A stretch of 38,000 bases of DNA from Bacteroidales bacterium UBA6360 (lineage in GTDB: Bacteria; Bacteroidota; Bacteroidia; Bacteroidales; UBA932), in assembly GCA_002440085.1 (NCBI GenBank), contig DJRM01000072.1:2741-40740 (forward strand), read 5' to 3'. The notes beneath the pieces were generated by a model. It ran no database searches. It was not told the DNA's origin and worked only from the letters and a program-made list of their open reading frames with translations. Shown one piece after another: positions 32,892-38,000 of this stretch. The position numbers and the translations under genes are program-made. Positions within the stretch are counted from its first letter, which is position 1. The number at the start of each line of letters is the position of its first letter.

Positions 32892-34934
32892 ATGCATAAA
32901 ATTTTCGAACTGAAGGAGATGGACCAGGAAAAGCTGGTGGAACTCGCTTCTGAACTCAAGATTAAGAATTTCAAAAAAATGAGCAAGGACGACCTCGTCT
33001 ATGCCATTCTGGACACTGAGGCGGCGGCAAAGGCTGCACGCGATGCTGAGAAGGAGGCGGAGAAAGAGGCCGCGAGAATAGCTGCCGGGCTTCCGGAAAG
33101 GACAAGAGGCCGCAGGGGACGTCCGCGCAAGAATGCGGACAGCACCCAAAACGCGAAAACGGAAGCGGAGACCGCACAAACTGAACCGAAACAGCAGGCT
33201 CGTCGCGGTCGCCCGCGGCAAGAGGAAAATGCAAAGCCGGAAGTTGAGCCGGCGGTGGACGAGGTACAGAAAGACACGCAGACGTCAGAAGAAGGGGTTT
33301 CTCGGCAGCCCGAACAGAGACAGAAAAGAGGAAGAAAGCCTCAGAAAGAGCAGCCAAGCCAGACTGTAGCCGCGGTGGAGGACAAGGAACAGCAGCCAGT
33401 TGCCAAACCGGACACTGTCGCTGCGGAAACTGTTCCGCAGCAGCGCGGACGCAGGAACCGCATCCGCAAGGAGGAGAACAGAAACGAAGGCAATGCTGTG
33501 CAGACGGCGGTCGCATCTGCCCCTCAGACGCAGCCAGAGCCTGTTATCCCGGAACAGCCCCAAGTGCCTGAAGTCCAAGAGCCTGTCGAAGCGCCTAAAA
33601 ATTTAGTAAAGCGTGATCCGGCTCTTGATGCGGAAGTAGAGGCCATTACAAGGAAGCTCAAGGAGCGCAATAACCAGAGGAACAATCCTAACAACGGCAA
33701 CGGACGCGATCATCTGCAGAACAATGGGCAGGAGAGTTTTCGGAACGGCGGACAAAACTACGCACAGAACAATCAGCAGCAGAGGCCTCAGCAGCCGAAG
33801 ATTGAGTTCGAGGGCACAGTGGAGGCTACCGGCGTGCTCGAAACGCTGCCGGAGGGATACGGATTCCTCCGCTCGTCCGACTACAACTACATCAGCTCGC
33901 CGGACGACATCTATGTCTCACAGGGAATCATCAAGCAGTACGCCCTCAAGATGGGCGACACCGTGGTCGGAGACATCCGCCCGCCGCGTGACACGGACAA
34001 GTACTTCCCTCTCGTGCGCGTGAAGAGCATTAACGGGCGCTCGCCGGAGTCCATCCGCGACCGCATCCCGTTCGACTTCCTCACCCCGCTATTCCCGGAC
34101 GAGAAGTTCAACCTTTTGGGCAACGGACACGACGACCTCTCCTGCCGCATCGTGGATCTCTTCACCCCTATCGGAAAGGGACAGCGCGGACTCATCGTCG
34201 CCCAGCCAAAGACGGGTAAGACGATGTTGCTCAAGTCAATAGCCAACGCCATCGCTGACAACCACCCGGAGGTCTATATGATTGTCCTGCTCATCGACGA
34301 GCGTCCGGAGGAGGTCACCGACATGGCGCGCACGGTGAAGGCTGAGGTCGTGGCCTCGACTTTCGACGAGCCGGCGGAGAAGCATGTGAAAGTTGCGAAC
34401 ATGGTGCTGGAGAAGGCCAAGTGCATGGTCGAGTGCGGACACGACGTGGTCATCCTGCTCGACTCAATCACCCGTCTGGCCCGCGCCTACAACACAGTTC
34501 AGCCGGCTTCCGGCAAAGTGCTCTCCGGTGGTGTTGGTTCGAACGCACTCCACAAGCCGAAGAGGTTCTTCGGTGCTGCCCGCAACATCGAGAACGGAGG
34601 TTCGCTCACTATCATCGCCACAGCCCTCACTGAGACCGGTTCAAAGATGGACGACGTGATTTTCGAGGAGTTCAAGGGAACCGGAAACATGGAGCTTCAG
34701 CTCGACCGCAAGCTCGCGAACAAGCGCATCTTCCCGGCCATCGACGTGACGCTCAGCTCGACCCGCCGCGACGACCTTCTCTACGACCCGGCTGTTGCCC
34801 AGAGAATGTGGGTTGTGCGACGCTTCCTCGCCGACATGAACTCGATTGAGGCTATGGAACTCCTTCAGGAGCGCATGAGGAAGTATCCGACGAATGAGGC
34901 ATTCCTGCAGAACCTGCAAAAGGACAATGAGTAA
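32892..34934 (+). CDS. rho: Transcription termination factor Rho with long disordered insert
   Basis: Rho is a hexameric RNA translocase that ends transcription. Residues 1-45 are the Rho N-terminal helical domain (MDQEKLVELASELKIKNFKKMSKDDLVYAILD). Residues about 46-300 form a low-complexity insert with four basic RGR motifs (RRGRPR at 74 and 104, KRGRKP at 145, QRGRRNR at 184) and an Asn/Gln-rich end. The cold-shock RNA-binding domain (EGYGFLRSSDYNYISSPDDIYVS) and the ATPase follow: Walker A QPKTGKT, Walker B VLLIDERPEE, LLDSITRLARAYN, and the R-loop region GTGNMELQLDRKLANKRIFPAID. All catalytic parts are present. Comparable inserts are known in Bacteroides Rho and were shown to drive condensates. 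The stop is followed by repeat copy B. Confidence 0.97.
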   Translation: MHKIFELKEMDQEKLVELASELKIKNFKKMSKDDLVYAILDTEAAAKAARDAEKEAEKEAARIAAGLPERTRGRRGRPRKNADSTQNAKTEAETAQTEPKQQARRGRPRQEENAKPEVEPAVDEVQKDTQTSEEGVSRQPEQRQKRGRKPQKEQPSQTVAAVEDKEQQPVAKPDTVAAETVPQQRGRRNRIRKEENRNEGNAVQTAVASAPQTQPEPVIPEQPQVPEVQEPVEAPKNLVKRDPALDAEVEAITRKLKERNNQRNNPNNGNGRDHLQNNGQESFRNGGQNYAQNNQQQRPQQPKIEFEGTVEATGVLETLPEGYGFLRSSDYNYISSPDDIYVSQGIIKQYALKMGDTVVGDIRPPRDTDKYFPLVRVKSINGRSPESIRDRIPFDFLTPLFPDEKFNLLGNGHDDLSCRIVDLFTPIGKGQRGLIVAQPKTGKTMLLKSIANAIADNHPEVYMIVLLIDERPEEVTDMARTVKAEVVASTFDEPAEKHVKVANMVLEKAKCMVECGHDVVILLDSITRLARAYNTVQPASGKVLSGGVGSNALHKPKRFFGAARNIENGGSLTIIATALTETGSKMDDVIFEEFKGTGNMELQLDRKLANKRIFPAIDVTLSSTRRDDLLYDPAVAQRMWVVRRFLADMNSIEAMELLQERMRKYPTNEAFLQNLQKDNE

Positions 34935-34937
34935 AAG

Positions 34938-35032
34938 CCGCAGGAGCCGGCGGATTGCTTTGTTGCACGACGACTCCTCAAATCCTCACAACCATATGGT
35001 TGCTGCGGTTTGAGGCTCGCCTGCGCCTTGCA
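34938..35032 (+). repeat. Dispersed two-stem-loop repeat, copy B (after rho)
   Basis: Stem 1 is CCGC/GCGG (34938-34941/34950-34953). Stem 2 has outer pairs CCTCAAA/TTTGAGG (34976-34982/35009-35015) and inner pairs CAACC/GGTTG closed by ATAT. The conserved AAATCCTCACAACC, GGTTGCTGCG and TGCGCCTTGCA (35022-35032) match copies A and C. It starts 3 nt after the rho stop in rho's orientation. The sigma-factor gene begins 55 bp after it. Confidence 0.8.
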
Positions 35033-35087
35033 CTCCATCCGCCTCTGCGACTTTTATCCCAGCGCAATTTTTTAGAAAAATCAGGAG

Positions 35088-35675
35088 ATGACCGGCAGGA
35101 ATTATATTCAGCGGCTGATTGACGGAGACAATTCCGCCATGGATGACATTTATTGCTCATTCCGTGGCGGGTTTCTCTCCTTTGCCCGTTCATCACTGGG
35201 GCTGAATGATGATGATGCCTCGGATTTGTTTCAGGACGCCGTCATCTGCCTGCTGCAGAACGTGAACAGAGGAAAGCTCACGGAACTTGAAGACAAAAAG
35301 GTCAAGGCATATCTATGCAGCACGGGGAAATATATCCAGGCCAACAGGAGGCGCAAGCGAACGATTATGCTCACTCCGCTCGAATGGGAAGAAGGCTTCG
35401 CAGAATGGCTGGAGACGGAGCATGATTCTGACGCGGAAGCGAGTCCGCAGGAAAAGGAAGAGCGTCTACGGGTTCTGTACGATGTCGTCAGCGGTATTCC
35501 CGCTCCCTGCTCAACGCTTCTTTATATGCAGTTTTTCCAACGAAAGAAACAGGCCGAGATTGCAGTTGCCATGGGCTATGAAAGCGCTGACTCGGTCAAG
35601 ACTATGGTGAACCGCTGCAAGGGCAAGGTCAGAACCATCGTTAAACAAAGATACAGGGAGCTGGGCTATGAATAG
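35088..35675 (+). CDS. ECF-type sigma-70 family RNA polymerase sigma factor
   Basis: The 195-residue protein has a sigma-2 region (IQRLIDGDNSAMDDIYCSFRGGFLSFARSSL, then DASDLFQDAVICLLQN) and a C-terminal sigma-4 helix-turn-helix (KKQAEIAVAMGYESADSVKTMVNRCKGKV), with no sigma-3 domain, as in ECF factors. It would direct RNA polymerase to its own promoter class. AGGAG sits immediately before the ATG, closer than a normal ribosome-binding site. The stop overlaps the next ATG by 8 nt, and that gene encodes a single-pass membrane protein. No FecR or SusC/TonB genes follow, so this is not the usual Bacteroidota iron or glycan sigma unit. See the findings for the proposed module. Confidence 0.9.
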   Translation: MTGRNYIQRLIDGDNSAMDDIYCSFRGGFLSFARSSLGLNDDDASDLFQDAVICLLQNVNRGKLTELEDKKVKAYLCSTGKYIQANRRRKRTIMLTPLEWEEGFAEWLETEHDSDAEASPQEKEERLRVLYDVVSGIPAPCSTLLYMQFFQRKKQAEIAVAMGYESADSVKTMVNRCKGKVRTIVKQRYRELGYE

Positions 35676-36381
35676 AATCGACAACGAGGAGCTGGACAGG
35701 CTCATTGAAGAGGCAGTCTTCGAGAACGGTGCCAGAAAGCGGCTGCTGGCTCTGGAAAACGAAATCCGGCGCAAAGAGCAAAAGGCCCGGACACTCAGGC
35801 GCATATTCTGGTGTGCCGGAGGCGCTGTTTCCGCCGCCGCTGCCGTGGCCGCGGTTGTGGTATGGTCCCAAGGAAACCGGTCCGGGAATGTAGAAAAGAA
35901 CATCTATGCACAGACCCAGACGGACACGGCGGAACTGCGCAAGCCGGAAATGCCGTCAGTACCGCCTGCAGAAGAGCCGAATCAGGCTCCAATTTCTATT
36001 GCCGATAAGGCAAAAAACATCGGCAAAGATTATCTGGCCTCCCTTGAGGTATATCGTGGTGCCGATGAAATTGAACGGGAGGTTCAGAAGGCAGTGCAGC
36101 TTCTGAAGTCCGGAAATTTTGCCGAAGCCATTGATAGTTTGAAAATTACGAAATATGATATTCACCGTAGAGAATCAGAGATAGACGAGTACGATGCCAA
36201 TGAATTTGCGGAGCTGATGGAGCTGAAAACTCTGGGCGAAGACATTGAGTGGTATCTCGCCCTTGGCTATTTGAGTGCCGGAGATGTAAAAAACGCTGAA
36301 ACTGAACTTAAGGAAATAACCGCGGGCAACAGCCCTTACAGAGATGAAGCACAGAAGATTCTTGGCGAACTCCACATGTAG
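35668..36381 (+). CDS. Single-pass membrane protein with helical-repeat periplasmic domain, candidate anti-sigma factor
   Basis: The 237-residue protein has a charged cytosolic N-terminus of about 44 residues (DNEELDRLIEEAVFENG, then RRKEQKARTLRR), one transmembrane helix at about 45-66 (IFWCAGGAVSAAAAVAAVVVW), a Pro/Glu/Thr-rich linker, and a helical C-terminal region (residues about 110-237). That region has TPR-like pairs such as EVQKAVQLLKSGNFAEAIDSLK and WYLALGYLSAGDVKNAETELKE. The orientation is N-in by the positive-inside rule. No zinc-finger anti-sigma or FecR motif is present, so the anti-sigma role is inferred only from gene order and topology. The gene overlaps the sigma gene by 8 nt, and the CHAT gene begins 38 nt before its stop. 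Confidence 0.8.
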   Translation: MNRIDNEELDRLIEEAVFENGARKRLLALENEIRRKEQKARTLRRIFWCAGGAVSAAAAVAAVVVWSQGNRSGNVEKNIYAQTQTDTAELRKPEMPSVPPAEEPNQAPISIADKAKNIGKDYLASLEVYRGADEIEREVQKAVQLLKSGNFAEAIDSLKITKYDIHRRESEIDEYDANEFAELMELKTLGEDIEWYLALGYLSAGDVKNAETELKEITAGNSPYRDEAQKILGELHM

Positions 36382-38000
36382 GTCGTACTTAACTGCAATA
36401 ACAGCAAGTCTGTTCCTTATCATGTTAGGGAGCAATGTCAGGGCGCAGAATTTTTCCGTTCCTAATTTGGATTTCTATGAGTTTGGAACGGAGGCTACGG
36501 AGAACGACCGAACCACGGTCGCATATTACATAGGGCAAATTGAGGCAGATGATCGCTTAAAAATGCACCAGGACGACACGGACTACACTCAGAAATACAA
36601 CACAATAAAACAGGAATTCGGCGATTCTCTGCTCACCTTGGACAATTACGGCCTATGCGAAGCGATGTGTAAAATACAGGAGAACGCCGGCGGAGCCTAT
36701 ATGCGGGCGTGGGATTCCCGCGATGAAGACGGCGAAACTCCTGCCATTCAGAGACTGTATGCCTACGGAATTCAGAATGCAAGTAACAGAACCGATTTCA
36801 TCCATTTTCTCTTGGGTTATGCGGAGCGTGCCCCCTATGACGAGGAACGGACTATCGGAGAGTACCTCATCAGCGAATGCAGCGATGCTTTGAGCGACGG
36901 CATGAAATACAAGGCGCTGGAATATGCGGTTTACGGAACTCTCAAAACAGCCGACATTGATGACACGACGGAGGTCAGGGTCGCATACGGGTACTGCAGG
37001 GACAAATTGGCATTGTCTCAGAAACTTTACGGAGAGGAAGACATACTATACTACCACGATTTGCTGTTTTGTGCGGACCTTGCCTGCGCGCCGTTCATCG
37101 ACGATTGGGAGATGATTGAAAGAGTTTTCGGCTACCATCTGAAATACGGCAAGACCTACAGGGAGGGTAAAATTGAGAATGTTCTTTCGGATCCTCTTTA
37201 TGGACTCTATCTGAAAAAACTCGAGGGAAGGGACATTGATGCTGCCTATAAAGTGCTTAATGTCCTGGTGTCCGCTGCTGATGTTGACTTGACGGAAAAC
37301 AACTCACTGAACTATAACGTTTCGGAATATGGGGAGGCCCAGATATACCTGCTGTATTCAAAGGCTCAGCTTGACCTTTGGACAGGAAAGAGCGGATATG
37401 AAGAAGAAATGAAGGCCGCATACAGCCTTGCGCTCAAGTATTTGTCTCCGGACGGAGGCTTTTATGCCATCAGGGAATTTATACGGCCGGACTACAGACT
37501 GCTGTCCGACATAATATCCTGGCTGAAGGTTTCGTATGACTCGTCAGATGCCGGCGATGTCTATGACGCGGCTCTTTTCCTCAAAGGAACGGTAAACAAC
37601 ATCGCGTCGGCGGTGTTGACGGAACTTGACGGCTGCGGGGACGATGAACTGCGCGAGTATGCTGACTCTTTGAGGAACAATTATGACAGGACGCCGTCAT
37701 GGAGAAGCCAATGGAATCCTTTTGACGCATTCTATTCTTCGGATTATCAGAGATGGTCGGCGCGGGAAACGAAATTCAGCGAACGCCTTGATTCGCTCGG
37801 AGGTCCGAGCGGTGCGGCAAGGCTTTGGAACTCATGCCTGATAAAGTGGCCACAGGTCCGGAACTCGCTGCATGAAGATGAGACAGCCATCGAAATCGTA
37901 AACAATATGCCTCTCTCGGGCAAAGAGATTGAGTACAAGGCAATTATACTGAACAAAAGTGACGACAACCCTGTTGCGGTAAAACTCTGCACCGGCTCGG
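36344..38000 (+). CDS. Exported TPR-CHAT protein (caspase-like), 3' end cut off by the window
   Basis: The frame from ATG 36344 is open for 552 codons to the window edge, with no stop. It starts with a textbook signal peptide (MKHRRFLANST, then SYLTAITASLFLIMLGS and a VRAQ cleavage site). Residues about 35-400 are alpha-helical and repeat-like (TPR region). From about residue 407 come the hallmarks of the entry to a CHAT domain: YDAALFLKG, a charged connecting helix, then WPQVRNSLHEDETAIEIV (about 502-519) and IEYKAIILNKSDDNPVAV. CHAT domains are caspase/separase-type proteases with a His-Cys pair that would lie further on, so activity cannot be judged here. A shorter start at ATG 36422 would destroy the signal peptide. 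The gene overlaps the membrane protein gene by 38 nt. Confidence 0.85.
   Translation, partial: MKHRRFLANSTCRSYLTAITASLFLIMLGSNVRAQNFSVPNLDFYEFGTEATENDRTTVAYYIGQIEADDRLKMHQDDTDYTQKYNTIKQEFGDSLLTLDNYGLCEAMCKIQENAGGAYMRAWDSRDEDGETPAIQRLYAYGIQNASNRTDFIHFLLGYAERAPYDEERTIGEYLISECSDALSDGMKYKALEYAVYGTLKTADIDDTTEVRVAYGYCRDKLALSQKLYGEEDILYYHDLLFCADLACAPFIDDWEMIERVFGYHLKYGKTYREGKIENVLSDPLYGLYLKKLEGRDIDAAYKVLNVLVSAADVDLTENNSLNYNVSEYGEAQIYLLYSKAQLDLWTGKSGYEEEMKAAYSLALKYLSPDGGFYAIREFIRPDYRLLSDIISWLKVSYDSSDAGDVYDAALFLKGTVNNIASAVLTELDGCGDDELREYADSLRNNYDRTPSWRSQWNPFDAFYSSDYQRWSARETKFSERLDSLGGPSGAARLWNSCLIKWPQVRNSLHEDETAIEIVNNMPLSGKEIEYKAIILNKSDDNPVAVKLCTGS

Noticed and set aside
17587..35032. CRISPR or tandem array interpretation of the shared AAATCCTCACAACC repeats
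   Set aside because: Only three copies exist, 8-9 kb apart, with no regular spacers and no cas genes.
35088..38000. Type III-E CRISPR (Craspase) locus
   Set aside because: No Cas7-11/gRAMP, crRNA array or adaptation gene is visible, and the TPR-CHAT protein carries a signal peptide. Only a loose architectural parallel remains.
36422..38000. Start of the CHAT gene at ATG 36422
   Set aside because: It would cut off most of the hydrophobic leader. The upstream in-frame ATG at 36344 gives a complete signal peptide.

Overview
The window looks like a chromosomal segment of a Bacteroidales bacterium, probably a gut or uncultured lineage. Coding density is high. Several starts are preceded by the Bacteroidota -7 promoter element TAnnTTTG rather than a clear Shine-Dalgarno sequence. 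The gene content also fits: TamL-type outer-membrane lipoprotein, PorT-like barrel, Bacteroidota-type LptD, Rho with a very long disordered insert, plant-like IspG with an inserted domain, and the rsfS-ftsH-cdsA-psd gene order. I see no rRNA, tRNA, CRISPR array, insertion sequence or phage gene, and no gene-free stretch longer than 300 bp.

Layout. 1-991 (-) is the N-terminal part of a TamL/BamA-family lipoprotein that runs off the left edge. It is divergent from a TrmH-family RNA methyltransferase (1129-1884 +). An SDR/aldehyde dehydrogenase pair (-) follows, divergent from a membrane-anchored LytTR regulator (4372-5250 +). Then come a cytosolic GH13 alpha-amylase, a small lipoprotein and a PPi-type phosphofructokinase (all -). 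A strong hairpin terminator and a structured leader lie before the amylase. From 9213 to 17583 (+) is a tight run: ligA, a RelA/SpoT homologue, an Ig-like lipoprotein, a PorT-like barrel and ispG. From 23006 down to 17653 (-) is rsfS-ftsH-cdsA-psd-CNNM/CorC. birA (+) overlaps rpe (-) tail to tail. pepD, dnaA, an MCE/MlaD protein and an amidase follow on the minus strand. lptD and rho (+) follow on the plus strand.

The right end (35088-38000 +) is the most unusual part. It holds an ECF sigma factor, a single-pass membrane protein with a probable helical-repeat periplasmic domain, and the start of an exported TPR-CHAT protein. The three reading frames overlap each other, so they probably form one unit that couples a caspase-like CHAT protease to sigma-factor control. 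The CHAT catalytic residues lie beyond the window.

A second unexpected element is a dispersed two-stem-loop repeat. It occurs three times, in each case starting 2-3 nt after a stop codon (ispG, dnaA, rho) and in the same orientation as the gene it follows. The stems differ in sequence but keep their pairing, while the internal-loop sequence is conserved. This looks like a 3'-UTR RNA or REP-like family.

The genes mostly serve housekeeping roles: envelope biogenesis (TamL, LptD, MlaD, amidase, CdsA, Psd, FtsH), replication (DnaA, LigA), stringent response, isoprenoid and central carbon metabolism, and transcription termination.
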